DNA from: Marivita sp.
Lineage (GTDB): Bacteria > Pseudomonadota > Alphaproteobacteria > Rhodobacterales > Rhodobacteraceae
DNA: 64,000 nt
Reading direction: 5' to 3'
NCBI RefSeq assembly: GCF_020055635.1
Contig: NZ_JAIPUT010000006.1
Coordinates: 62,001-126,000, forward strand
Below are positions 39,338 to 47,636 of this stretch, one piece after another. A program made the position numbers and the translations under genes. The first letter of the stretch is position 1. The number at the start of each line of letters is the position of its first letter. A model generated the notes under the pieces. It was not told the origin of the DNA. It saw nothing but the letters and a program-made list of their open reading frames with translations, and did not search any database.

Positions 39338-39835
39338 TCAGCCCCCGTACTCGAGCGAGACATGACCCGTCGTGGCATCGAACTGGCTGCGCAGGTAAAG
39401 TTCGGTCGGAACCGGTTCGGCCCACATGTCGGCGACGATATCGAAGACGATCACGGACGCGCGGCCTTCGGTTTCGGCCCGGCTGATCACGTTCAGGGAC
39501 CCTTCCATGATACGGGGCTCGAAAAGCTCGATCGCCGACTTGATCGCATCGCGCACATCCGCAGAACGCGTCTTGGTGGAAAAATCGCCCGTTGATTCCG
39601 GGACGCCGTAATTGATCACCGACCGCAGCACATTCGGATATTTCTCGGCATCGATCTGCGTTTCGAGATTGCCGGTGTTCAGCAGCCAGGACAGGTCGCG
39701 CTGGATGATCTCGCGCAGACGGCGGATGTCGATCACGCGACTGCTCGGACTTTCCGTCTTGGACTTTGGATCATCGTCGGTCAGTCGATCGAGGATGGAC
39801 GGCTGAAGCCGCTCTGTCAGTGTTCGGTCAGCCAT
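39338..39835 (-). CDS. tssE: T6SS baseplate protein TssE (gp25-like)
   Basis: 165 residues of the gp25 family: LRRDLSWLLNT-like segment (REIIQRDLSWLLNTGNLE), SVINYGVPE, and LYLRSQFDATTGHVSLEYG. TssE initiates sheath assembly. ATG 39835 overlaps the tagJ stop by eight bases. Confidence 0.93.
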   Translation of the reverse strand: MADRTLTERLQPSILDRLTDDDPKSKTESPSSRVIDIRRLREIIQRDLSWLLNTGNLETQIDAEKYPNVLRSVINYGVPESTGDFSTKTRSADVRDAIKSAIELFEPRIMEGSLNVISRAETEGRASVIVFDIVADMWAEPVPTELYLRSQFDATTGHVSLEYGG

Positions 39836-40661
39836 CAACTCCGACCTCGCCTGCGGCGTCCGCTGTCACCGGGGCAAATTGGAAATTGCGGGTGTCCATC
39901 AGGGACAGTTCGGCCTGATCCGTCGTCAACAGGCGCTGGCCGAGACCAGCAAAGGTGTCATTGCCCAGGTCTTCCCATTCCGTCACGCGCGACAGCTTCA
40001 TCGCGTCGGTGCCCCGGTCGGCGGTTCCGGCATAGCGCGTCGGGATCAGCGCAACCATTTCGCCGCCGTTCTGCAATGTCAGGTGGGCCGCGGTCCACAC
40101 CGTATCGCGCAGATCCTGCGGCGGGTCGATCCGAAGGCTGGACAGCACGTTGAACGGCATCCAGTAGTATTTGCCGTTCACGATGATTTCCAGAACCGGA
40201 CCCAGCCGCATGTCACCATCGGCGATCCACGCGAATTCCTGGTCGTCAAGCGTGCCGGGTGTCGCCGGTGCCTTGTCGAAGGCTTGTTCGCGCAGCTGCG
40301 CGGCGCGGTCCGGGTTGCCCTGCGCCAGCGCGCGCAGTCCTTGTGCCAGCAACGCCACCCAGTCCTGCGGTTCGCCGAAGATCAGCGCGTCCTTTTCGCC
40401 GGCAAAGACCTTTTCGCGGAACACCTCGCAGATGATCGCCTCGCGGTAGGTCTGGGCCATCGGCAACGCCGTCGCATCAAGCTGGGCGCAGAGTTTTAGT
40501 TGCGTCACTGCCCGTTTCCAGTCGCCCATGACGCACAGCAACTGGAACAGGAAAGTGCGCAGTTTCGCATCGTCGGGGTTTGCCCGGACGCTGTCTTGCA
40601 AGCTCGCCAATGCGCCGGAAAGGTCCCCGGCCTTGAGAAAATCTGATGCGGTGTTCGGCAC
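39828..40661 (-). CDS. tagJ: T6SS accessory protein TagJ (ImpE)
   Basis: 277 residues with TPR-like N-terminal repeats (LKAGDLSGALASLQDSVRANPDDAKLRTFLFQLLCVMGDW) and the ImpE C-terminal part (FAWIADGDMRLGPVLEIIVNGKYYWMPF). TagJ binds the sheath protein TssB and modulates ClpV access in related systems. It marks the Agrobacterium/HSI-III-like clade. The start is GTG 40661 with GGAG seven bases upstream. Confidence 0.92.
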   Translation of the reverse strand: MPNTASDFLKAGDLSGALASLQDSVRANPDDAKLRTFLFQLLCVMGDWKRAVTQLKLCAQLDATALPMAQTYREAIICEVFREKVFAGEKDALIFGEPQDWVALLAQGLRALAQGNPDRAAQLREQAFDKAPATPGTLDDQEFAWIADGDMRLGPVLEIIVNGKYYWMPFNVLSSLRIDPPQDLRDTVWTAAHLTLQNGGEMVALIPTRYAGTADRGTDAMKLSRVTEWEDLGNDTFAGLGQRLLTTDQAELSLMDTRNFQFAPVTADAAGEVGVDG

Positions 40662-40691
40662 AGGCGTGCTCCGGTATTGTCAGTGTCAGGA

Positions 40692-40715
40692 GGCCGCCGC
40701 ATACCTGCGGCGGCC
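40692..40715 (-). terminator. Strong hairpin after hcp
   Basis: GGCCGCCGCA at 40692-40701 pairs perfectly with TGCGGCGGCC at 40706-40715 around a four-base loop. It lies in the 70-base gap between the hcp stop and tagJ start. Without a T-run it is more likely a partial terminator or an mRNA-stabilising stem that raises Hcp over its neighbours. Confidence 0.6.
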
Positions 40716-40731
40716 AACTCGATGTCGGAAA

Positions 40732-41223
40732 TCAGCCAGCGACGTTCTTGGCGATGTCCCACTTGAAGCTCGGCTTCTCGCCCTCTGTGCCCTCAGCGGT
40801 CTGCTCGATGTAATCGACGGCCACCTCGGCGAAGTTGAGCGAGACGTTCTCGGTCAGCTTGTCCTCACCGCCTGACCCGCCGGTCGAGACCGAGGTGATC
40901 ATCACCTTGGTCATCGTGATGGTTAGGTATTCCAGCGGGGTCTTGCCGGCCTTGCGCACGACGATCTTGGCCGACGGGAAGTGGTCGCCATTGGCGCAAT
41001 AAAGTTGCAGGACCGGCGATGATTTGTCGATCCACTTGGTGCAGGAAATGTCCTGAAAGTTCGCCTTGCCGGCACCGCCGCCGCCGCCCGCGTGGAACGA
41101 TCCAGCCTGGCTCATCCCCCAGGACCAGGCCAGAAGGTCGATACCGCCTTCCGCGCTGAACTTGTCGTCCTGGGTTTCACCAGAGATCTCGCCTTCGATA
41201 ATGAGAAACATGTCAAGTGCCAT
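40732..41223 (-). CDS. hcp: T6SS tube protein Hcp (TssD)
   Basis: 163 residues that form the hexameric inner tube. It opens DMFLIIEGEISGETQD and contains LLAWSWGMSQAGS, ISCTKWIDKSSPVLQLYC and the YLTITMTKVMITSVSTGG strand typical of Hcp. GAGGAG is eight bases before the ATG. A Gly-rich loop at residues ~46-52 is slightly unusual. Stems on both sides of the gene set it apart from the rest of the run. Confidence 0.96.
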   Translation of the reverse strand: MALDMFLIIEGEISGETQDDKFSAEGGIDLLAWSWGMSQAGSFHAGGGGGAGKANFQDISCTKWIDKSSPVLQLYCANGDHFPSAKIVVRKAGKTPLEYLTITMTKVMITSVSTGGSGGEDKLTENVSLNFAEVAVDYIEQTAEGTEGEKPSFKWDIAKNVAG

Positions 41224-41263
41224 GTCAGGTACTCCTCTTTGAAAATAAAATTAAGGTGCGATG

Positions 41264-41291
41264 CCGGGCGGCGCAAAAAAGATCCGCCCGG
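41264..41291 (-). promoter_or_regulatory. Strong hairpin in the tssC-hcp gap
   Basis: CCGGGCGG at 41264-41271 pairs perfectly with CCGCCCGG at 41284-41291, and two more pairs extend it. On the transcribed strand the loop contains a T-run. It lies 40 bases upstream of the hcp start. It could be an RNA-processing site, an attenuator or a 5' stabiliser for hcp mRNA. Confidence 0.5.
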
Positions 41292-41298
41292 TACCAGG

Positions 41299-42792
41299 TC
41301 AGGTTTTCTCTGACGGAAGCTTCGAGACGAGCCTCAGGGAAACCGACAGCCCTTCAAGCTGGTAATGCGGTTTCAGAAAGAACCGGGATTTGTAGTAGCC
41401 CGGGTTTTCGGGGTCTTCCTCGATCTGGACATCAGCCGCGGCCAATGGCTTGCGGGCCTTTTCCGCTTCCGAGGAATGTGCGGCTGAGTAATCGACATAT
41501 TGGTCGATCCACTTTTTCAGCCAGCGCTGCATGTCGTCCCTGGTCTTGTAGCTTCCGACCTTGTCGCGGACCATGCATTTCAGGTAATGCGCAAACCGGG
41601 TCGTCGCAAAAAGATAAGGCAGACGTGCGGCCAGGTTCGCGTTCGCCGTGGCATCCGGATCGTCATATTCAGCCGGTTTGTGCAGCGACTGCGCGCCGAT
41701 GAAGGCGGCCATGTCGGTGTTCTTGCGGTGAATGAGCGGCATCAGACCGGCTTTTGCCAGTTCCGCCTCGCGCCGGTCGGAAATGCCGATTTCGGTCGGA
41801 CACTTCATGTCGACGCCACCATCGTCAGTGGGGAAGGTGTGGGTCGGCAAGTTGGCAACGGTGCCTCCCGATTCCACGCCGCGGATCCGCGAACACCAGC
41901 CATATTCCTTGAAGGACCGGTTGATGTTCGTCGCCATGCCGTAGGCCGCATTGAGCCAGGTGAAATGTTCGGACTCGGCGTTGCCCGTGTCTTCTTCGAA
42001 AGCGAATTCCTCGATCGGGTTCGACTTGGCGCCGTAAGGCTGACGCCCGAGGAAGCGCGGCATGGCAAGACCCAGGTACTTGCTGTCCTCGCTGTCGCGC
42101 AGGCTGCGCCAGGCTGCATATTCCGGCGTCTGGCTGATCTTGGTCAGGTCGCGGGGGTTGGACAGTTCCTGCCAGCTTTCGAAATTCATCAGCGCGGGAT
42201 CGGCCCCGGTGATGAAGGGCGCATGGGCCGCAGCGGCGATCTTGGCCATTTCGCCCAGCAGTTCGACGTCCGGCGGGCTGTGGTCGAAGTGATAGTCTCC
42301 GACAAGGCAGCCATAGGGTTCGCCACCGAACTGGCCATATTCCTCTTCATACAGCTTCTTGAAGATCGGCGACTGATCCCAGGCCGTACCCTTGAACTTG
42401 CGCAGCGTCTTGTGCAGGTCCTTCTTGGAAATGTTGAGCACGCGGATCTTCAGCATCTCGTCGGTTTCGGTGTTGTTCACCAGGAAATGCAACCCGCGCC
42501 ACGCGCTTTCGAGCTTCTGATACTCGTCGTGGTGAATGATCAGGTTGATCTGCTCGGTCAGCTTGCGGTCGATCTCGGCGACCATCGCTTCGAGCGATTT
42601 CAGGACGTCTTCCGAAATCAGGTTCGAATTCGCGAGCGCCTGTTGCGCCAAGGTGTTGACCGCGGATTCGACCGCCGTCTTGGCGGTGTCCGACCGGGGT
42701 TTGAATTCCTTCTGAAGCAGACTGGCAAAGTCGGATTCCGTGGCCTCTGCTGCGCCACCTTCGGGTTGTGCTTCTGTTGCTTGTTCGGCCAT
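41299..42792 (-). CDS. tssC: T6SS contractile sheath large subunit TssC
   Basis: 497 residues of the VipB/TssC family: ISEDVLKSLEAMVAEIDRKL, HDEYQKLESAWRGLHFLV, FGGEPYGCLVGDYHFDHSP, and the C-terminal RFFLKPHYQLEGLSVSLRLVSKLP. TssC with TssB forms the sheath that fires the Hcp tube. It lies three bases after tssB. Confidence 0.97.
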   Translation of the reverse strand: MAEQATEAQPEGGAAEATESDFASLLQKEFKPRSDTAKTAVESAVNTLAQQALANSNLISEDVLKSLEAMVAEIDRKLTEQINLIIHHDEYQKLESAWRGLHFLVNNTETDEMLKIRVLNISKKDLHKTLRKFKGTAWDQSPIFKKLYEEEYGQFGGEPYGCLVGDYHFDHSPPDVELLGEMAKIAAAAHAPFITGADPALMNFESWQELSNPRDLTKISQTPEYAAWRSLRDSEDSKYLGLAMPRFLGRQPYGAKSNPIEEFAFEEDTGNAESEHFTWLNAAYGMATNINRSFKEYGWCSRIRGVESGGTVANLPTHTFPTDDGGVDMKCPTEIGISDRREAELAKAGLMPLIHRKNTDMAAFIGAQSLHKPAEYDDPDATANANLAARLPYLFATTRFAHYLKCMVRDKVGSYKTRDDMQRWLKKWIDQYVDYSAAHSSEAEKARKPLAAADVQIEEDPENPGYYKSRFFLKPHYQLEGLSVSLRLVSKLPSEKT

Positions 42793-42795
42793 GTC

Positions 42796-43317
42796 TTATC
42801 CCTCGTCCTTTGCGGCGTCGTCCCCGTCCGTCGGCGCAGCCTGGGCGGCAAGCGACTTCAGCAGGGCAGGATCGTTCATCGTTTTCGAAATCAGTTCCTC
42901 TGCGCCCGGCTTGCCGTCCATGTAGGTCATCAGGTTGGACAACTCGTTGCGGGCCTCCATCAGCTTGCGCAGCGGTTCGACCTTGGCCGCAATCGCACCG
43001 GGCGAAAAATCGTCCATGCTTTCGAAGGCGACATCGACGGACAGGTTGCCTTCGCCCGTCAGCGTGTTGGGCACCGAAAACGCAACGCGGGGCTTCATCG
43101 CCTTCATCCGGTCGTCGAAATTGTCGACGTCGATTTCAAGAAACTTGCGGTCAGCGACATTGGGCTGCGCGACTTCGGATTTGCCCGCCAGGTCGGCCAT
43201 GACGCCCATGACGAACGGAAGCTGCACCTTCTTTTCCGCGCCGTACAGTTCGACATCGTATTCGATCTGCACCCTCGGTGCTCTGTTCCGTGCAATGAAT
43301 TTTTGTGAACTGGACAT
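42796..43317 (-). CDS. tssB: T6SS contractile sheath small subunit TssB
   Basis: 173 residues: the typical RAPRVQIEYDVELYGAEKKVQLPFVMGVMADL opening and KFLEIDVDNFDDRMKAMKPRV near 60. TssB carries the ClpV recognition helix near its N-terminus. A gap of about 86 bases separates it from tssA. Confidence 0.96.
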   Translation of the reverse strand: MSSSQKFIARNRAPRVQIEYDVELYGAEKKVQLPFVMGVMADLAGKSEVAQPNVADRKFLEIDVDNFDDRMKAMKPRVAFSVPNTLTGEGNLSVDVAFESMDDFSPGAIAAKVEPLRKLMEARNELSNLMTYMDGKPGAEELISKTMNDPALLKSLAAQAAPTDGDDAAKDEG

Positions 43318-43403
43318 ATTATTCCCTCATCTGTTGATACGAATTCTTGTTCTAAGCCGCTGCCGCCTCGGTCAGAGCCAGCACCGGTGGCCAGTCAAAC
43401 CGG

Positions 43404-44429
43404 TTACTCCGCTTCATCCGTTCCGCCCACTCCGCCGATCAGCTTGACGTTGTCTGCGCCAAGCGGAGCCAGATCGTTGATGATTTCCATGAACTCCGCC
43501 CCGACCAGTCGCCGGGCCCGCTTCAGCAATATTGGAAGCGGGCTCGAAGGCTCGTGGCGCGCGTAGTAGTCGATGACCCGGTCAAGCGCGGCCGTCACGT
43601 CTGATCGAGTAGAGATTTCGCCGGGAACGCCACCGCCGGCCACCGGTTTCGCTGCGGGTGCAGCGCCGACCCCTTCGGCTTCGACCGCGTCCTGCACAAC
43701 CTCGACATCGACGTGCTTCGCCAACTCTTTCAGAATCTTGCCAAGCGTCGTTTGCAGATCGTCAAGCGCCGGTCCGAACCCCGGGGTCTTTTCCATGAAC
43801 ACCGCATCGATCGCGGCCACATCCTCGAGAGCCGAGGTCGCGGCCTCGAAATATGCCTTGAGCGTGTCGTCATCGGTGTCTTTGAAGGCCGCGTCGATCT
43901 CGCTTTTCGACATCGGCGTTTCGTCGGCCACAGGGTCGGCCTCGCCATTCGCGATCTCGATGGCCTTGAGCGTCACGCGCCCCAAAGCGCGGCTGTCGGT
44001 CAGGGGCGCGGCGGTCCTCAATCCCCGGATGATCGTGCCGCGCGCCCCAAGCCCCGTAATGGCGTTGATCCGCATCATCGGATCGTTGTCGTCGTCCTCA
44101 TCAAGCTGCGGATGGCATGTGTCCCAGTACTCCTCGAGACAACCGCGGATGTAGCGTGTGATCTCGGCAAACCCCGGGAGACCATTCAGCCGGGCCTCGC
44201 AATCGGCCAGGTAGACGGCTGCGCGGATGTCGTGGGTCCGCTCGAGCACCGCGCGCGCCTTCTTGGCAAGATCCTTGTAGTCCGGATCCCGGCCCTCGAC
44301 GATTTCGGCTCCGGCTTGACGTTCTTCCTCGGGTTGGCCCGCCAGCTCCATCGCGGTGAAGTCGGGATCATATTCGAGGTTTTCGCCACTCGGCGCATCG
44401 TCCCCGTGTGATTTGAGCATATCTGACAA
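43404..44429 (-). CDS. tssA: T6SS assembly protein TssA
   Basis: 341 residues with an N-terminal ImpA domain (DAPSGENLEYDPDFTAMELAGQPEEERQ; EARLNGLPGFAEITRYIRGCLEEYWDTCHPQLDEDD) and a helical C-terminal part (EPSSPLPILLKRARRLVGAEFMEIINDLAP). TssA primes tube and sheath assembly. The start is TTG 44429, with GAAGG nine bases upstream; ATG 44420 is the alternative. First gene of the T6SS run. Confidence 0.92.
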   Translation of the reverse strand: MSDMLKSHGDDAPSGENLEYDPDFTAMELAGQPEEERQAGAEIVEGRDPDYKDLAKKARAVLERTHDIRAAVYLADCEARLNGLPGFAEITRYIRGCLEEYWDTCHPQLDEDDDNDPMMRINAITGLGARGTIIRGLRTAAPLTDSRALGRVTLKAIEIANGEADPVADETPMSKSEIDAAFKDTDDDTLKAYFEAATSALEDVAAIDAVFMEKTPGFGPALDDLQTTLGKILKELAKHVDVEVVQDAVEAEGVGAAPAAKPVAGGGVPGEISTRSDVTAALDRVIDYYARHEPSSPLPILLKRARRLVGAEFMEIINDLAPLGADNVKLIGGVGGTDEAE

Positions 44430-44647
44430 AAGTGGCAGCCTTCAGAAACCGTAATAAAAAAATGCACGATACACGGAACGCGAAACAAAACTGTGCAAAG
44501 CGTACCAACTCTTTGCAAAAAATCCAGCCCAAGAATCTTACCTTACGTCAGTTTCTTCAAGCTTGGCTAACGTCGCCACACTGCGGAAAATCGTTCTCAG
44601 AACAGCCGCGCGACCGCCCGCCTGCTGCGCGTCGTGATCCGCTCGCC
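44430..44647 (-). promoter_or_regulatory. Upstream control region of the T6SS operon
   Basis: This 218-base, AT-rich stretch lies between tssA and the next gene. It holds an inverted repeat: TGTGCAAAG at 44492-44500 and CTTTGCAAA at 44511-44519, ten bases apart, with one mismatch. Such spacing suits a dimeric regulator. No sigma-54 -24/-12 element with correct spacing was found. Confidence 0.45.
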
Positions 44648-45829
44648 CTAAATCCGCACCGGCTCGCGACTGATATCGAATCCGCACCTGTGCGACGCCA
44701 CAAGCAGGGGCGTCCAGAGGTTGCTCGGCCTCGAATGCTCCGGCTTGACGACGGCGGGACCGGTCCTTTCGGCCTTCCGTCGCAGCCAGTCGGTTTCCTT
44801 CTGGCTGGTCTTGGCCAGGTACACGTTGCCGGCGACATGGCCGCAGTCCAGCGTATCGCACCGCGCTGAAAACCCCAGATACGGTGCGACGAGAATCGTT
44901 CCCGGGCGCGCCATCTCCACGATGCGCCGCTCCATGTCGATCAGTTGCGACTCGTGCCGGATCGGTCTGTAGAAATAGATGACGTCGTAATCCGCATAGC
45001 CTTCGAAACTCAGCGCGTCCGCCTGAAAAACCTCGGGCCGGTTCCCCACCGCGTGATCCAGAAGCTTCCGGGCGACGTCGACATAGGATTGCTGGAAATC
45101 GAGACCATGTGCGTCGGTGAAGTACCGCAGGGCCGACAGGACCTTCAGCCCACCGCCGCAGCCCACGTCCAGAAAGCGGCTCGGCTCGGTCTTTTCCTGC
45201 GCAAGCAGAACCCGGTAGGCCGCGTGCAAATGCTGATGGAACTGGCTGTTGGCAAGCGAAATATCCGGAAAACACCCCTTCGCTTCGGCGTCGTCGGACT
45301 GTTTTTCAGGGTTCAGGACCGCGTGCAACATGGCGAAGACGGTGTCGCTCACCGCGTTCTGCGACGCGATGATGTCTGAAATTTTCGGATCGTATAACGG
45401 CATGCGTTTGCGCATGGACACCACCTGCGTCCGCACGAGGTCGCGCATCATAGCCCACTGGTTCAGTTCGACCCGTGTCAGGCTGGAGCGCGCGCCAAGA
45501 ATGGCCCAGTCGCGCCGGATGGACACCAGTGCCTCAGGCGATTCCGCGCCAGCCTCGGCCGCCACCCGCGCGTCGTTGATCCGGGTCATCAGGGCGGTGT
45601 ACTCGCGGATTTGCAGGTCGATCTGGCTGCAAGCGACGTCGACCTTGAGGTCGTTCATCCTTTCCCGTTTGAGCACTTCCTCGGACAGGGCCTTCACCTG
45701 CGAAGCAATCGTTTCACGCAACGCCTGAAGCTCGGAAAACAGCGTCTCCAAATCCGGAACGGTCTTCAGCATACCCAAACCTTTCAAATGTTGTGAAACC
45801 ATATCAAGGGGTTGAAATCCCTGGCTCAC
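44648..45829 (-). CDS. SAM-dependent methyltransferase-like protein with N-terminal coiled coil
   Basis: 393 residues from GTG 45829, or 374 from ATG 45772, which has a better ribosome-binding site (AAAGG, seven bases ahead). The first ~100 residues are predicted coiled coil. The C-terminal half has methyltransferase motif I FLDVGCGGGLKVLSALRYF and an acidic loop after it (HGLDFQQSYVDVARK). The target is unknown. It is on the same strand as the T6SS, upstream of its promoter region, so it is probably a separate transcript. Confidence 0.7.
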   Translation of the reverse strand: MSQGFQPLDMVSQHLKGLGMLKTVPDLETLFSELQALRETIASQVKALSEEVLKRERMNDLKVDVACSQIDLQIREYTALMTRINDARVAAEAGAESPEALVSIRRDWAILGARSSLTRVELNQWAMMRDLVRTQVVSMRKRMPLYDPKISDIIASQNAVSDTVFAMLHAVLNPEKQSDDAEAKGCFPDISLANSQFHQHLHAAYRVLLAQEKTEPSRFLDVGCGGGLKVLSALRYFTDAHGLDFQQSYVDVARKLLDHAVGNRPEVFQADALSFEGYADYDVIYFYRPIRHESQLIDMERRIVEMARPGTILVAPYLGFSARCDTLDCGHVAGNVYLAKTSQKETDWLRRKAERTGPAVVKPEHSRPSNLWTPLLVASHRCGFDISREPVRI

Positions 45830-46137
45830 CTGAATGAACTTTCATCTACAATATTTCGCACGCAAATACCGGTGCGGCCTGATTGTCCACCCTGTCACAC
45901 AAAACGCGCCCGACAAAGCCTTTCCTGCATCCGCCAAGTGGCAGGCTTGACCTGTCATGCGTCTTGGCGTTTGGTGAAGGAAATCCGGGGACGGACAGCA
46001 CATGACATGAGACACGCCGCGGATACGGTTGCTTTTCTTCCCGGCCAAGACGGAAAATTTCTACTTTTTGGTCAGCGCCTTTGCTGACGAAATAATACCA
46101 GCCCGGACCATATCGGGCCGCATTTCGGGAGGTCGAC
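45830..46137. promoter_or_regulatory. Divergent intergenic region ahead of the ExbBD operon
   Basis: This 308-base gap separates divergent genes and should hold promoters for both. GTCAGC at 46071-46076 and GCTGAC at 46083-46088 form a perfect short hairpin. GCCCG at 46101-46105 and CGGGC at 46114-46118 form another, just before the GGGAGG ribosome-binding site of the next gene. A TTGACC hexamer occurs near 45945. No coding potential was seen. Confidence 0.35.
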
Positions 46138-46560
46138 ATGAACAAAACCTCAACATGGCTGTCGGGTATCGCCTGTCTGTTTCTTGCAACGTCCGCCAGC
46201 GCCCAGTCGGGGCCGCTCTCGGTGGAACTCAACAAGTTCGAGCCCGGAGATCCAAGCGGGTGCCAGGCCTATTTCCTGTTCCGGAACGACACCGGCAAAA
46301 GCTTCGAGGGCTTCGAGATGAGCCTGGCCATCCTGGATGCCCAGGGTGTCATCGACCGGCTGCTGTCCATCGACGCGGCACCCTTGCCGGTGCAACGCAC
46401 GACGCTCAAGCTTTTTGCGATCCCGGATATCGACTGTTCCGACATCTCGGAAATCGTTCTGCATGACATGCCCGCCTGCAAGCCCCAGAACGAGGACGAG
46501 GTCGACTGTTTCGAATTTCTCGAGCTTGGCAGCAAGACTGACGCGCAGTTGGTGAAGTAG
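46138..46560 (+). CDS. Secreted protein of unknown function, first gene of the ExbBD operon
   Basis: 140 residues. A signal peptide ends near SASAQ (residue 23). The mature part has four or five cysteines (GCQAYF, DIDCSD, PACKP, DCFEF), which suggests disulfide bonds in the periplasm. I do not recognise the family. GGGAGG precedes the ATG. One base separates its stop from the exbB start, so the two are almost surely co-expressed. Confidence 0.72.
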   Translation: MNKTSTWLSGIACLFLATSASAQSGPLSVELNKFEPGDPSGCQAYFLFRNDTGKSFEGFEMSLAILDAQGVIDRLLSIDAAPLPVQRTTLKLFAIPDIDCSDISEIVLHDMPACKPQNEDEVDCFEFLELGSKTDAQLVK

Positions 46561-46561
46561 G

Positions 46562-47185
46562 ATGTTCGCCGCCTTCGACGATATCGGGACGGGCGCACCG
46601 ATCATCCTTCTGCTGCTTGTGCTGTCGGTTCTTTCGCTTGCCCTGATCGTCTACAAGATCGTGCAGCTCTGGTCGGTGACGTCGAAGGTCGAAACCCGGG
46701 ACGCAGCACTGAGCAGTTTCGAAACCGGGAACCTGACCGAAGCCAAAGCCAGGGCGGAAAGCGGGCAGACCCCTGCCAACCGGGTCCTGGCCTTTGCGAT
46801 AAAGGCGTTGGGCGACGGACGCTCCGGGGCCGCGTTGATGACCGAACTGACGCGCCGCGGAAACGAGGAATTCGCCCAGATGTCGCGTCACATCCGGCTG
46901 CTGGAGTTGATCGCGATGATCTCTCCGCTGCTTGGTCTGCTGGGAACGGTGCTGGGGATGATCCAGTCGTTCCAGGAACTCGAACTGGCCGAAGGTGCAG
47001 CCAATGCGTCGCTGTTGGCGGGCGGGATCTGGCAGGCCTTGCTGACGACTGCCGCGGGGCTGCTGGTGGCCATTCCGGCCGCGGTCGGGGCGACGCTGCT
47101 GGCGGCGCGGGCCGAACGCGGTGCGCAGCTGATCGAAGGCGCCATCGCGCAACTCATGCTGATTGCGGATCAGCCGTCAAGATAG
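46562..47185 (+). CDS. exbB: MotA/TolQ/ExbB-family proton channel protein
   Basis: 207 residues with three membrane segments: IILLLLVLSVLSLALIVYKIV (residues ~15-37), LLELIAMISPLLGLLGTVLGMIQSF (~115-140) and LLTTAAGLLVAIPAAVGATLLAA (~160-182). The GTVLGM and AAGLLVAIPA motifs are those of ExbB/TolQ. It should work with the ExbD proteins downstream to turn proton motive force into work on a periplasmic partner. TolQ of the Tol-Pal system is less likely without tolA/B/pal nearby. Confidence 0.88.
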   Translation: MFAAFDDIGTGAPIILLLLVLSVLSLALIVYKIVQLWSVTSKVETRDAALSSFETGNLTEAKARAESGQTPANRVLAFAIKALGDGRSGAALMTELTRRGNEEFAQMSRHIRLLELIAMISPLLGLLGTVLGMIQSFQELELAEGAANASLLAGGIWQALLTTAAGLLVAIPAAVGATLLAARAERGAQLIEGAIAQLMLIADQPSR

Positions 47186-47195
47186 GGGCGCCCCG

Positions 47196-47636
47196 ATGCA
47201 TGACCCCTCGATGACACTTCTCAAGCGGCCAGGCCCGCCGAAGGCGCTGATTTCCCTGGTGCCGATGATCGACGTGATGCTCATCCTGCTGGTGTTCTTC
47301 ATGGTCACCTCGACCTATCTGAACCTCGACATGATCCCGGCCGTCGCGCAGGCGGATGATCTGGCCGACCCGTCCGAAAGCGCCTCCGACACGCCCGGCG
47401 GCACGCTGCTGATCAGGATCGGGGCGGATGGCGTGCCGACGTCGCAAGGCCGGGGGCACGATCTCCAATCGCTCGAAACCCTGTTTTCCGACCGGCTGCG
47501 GACATCGCCGCAGCTTCGCGTTCTGGTGCTTCCATCGGGGGCTGCCGACATGCAGGCGCTGGTCTCGGTCATGGACACAGCCACGCGGTCCGGGGTCACG
47601 AACCTGCGCATCGTGCGCCTGGAGGCGGCGGAATGA
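47196..47636 (+). CDS. exbD: ExbD-family biopolymer transport protein, first copy
   Basis: 146 residues from ATG 47196. One membrane helix near the N-terminus contains the proton-carrying aspartate (SLVPMIDVMLILLVFFMVTS). The periplasmic domain follows (LRVLVLPSGAADMQALVSVMDTA). An open frame starting 33 bases earlier overlaps exbB and lacks support. The stop overlaps the second exbD (ATGA). Confidence 0.85.
   Translation: MHDPSMTLLKRPGPPKALISLVPMIDVMLILLVFFMVTSTYLNLDMIPAVAQADDLADPSESASDTPGGTLLIRIGADGVPTSQGRGHDLQSLETLFSDRLRTSPQLRVLVLPSGAADMQALVSVMDTATRSGVTNLRIVRLEAAE

Noticed and set aside
37505-39595. 696-codon plus-strand frame
   Set aside because: Antisense to tssF and tssE; no motifs and no ribosome-binding site.
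44430-44560. Sigma-54 promoter for tssA
   Set aside because: GG and GC elements are present, but spacings of 7, 8, 11 or 12 bases do not match the required ten.
46138-46560. TssJ lipoprotein candidate
   Set aside because: The signal peptide has no lipobox cysteine at the cleavage site and the mature part does not resemble TssJ.
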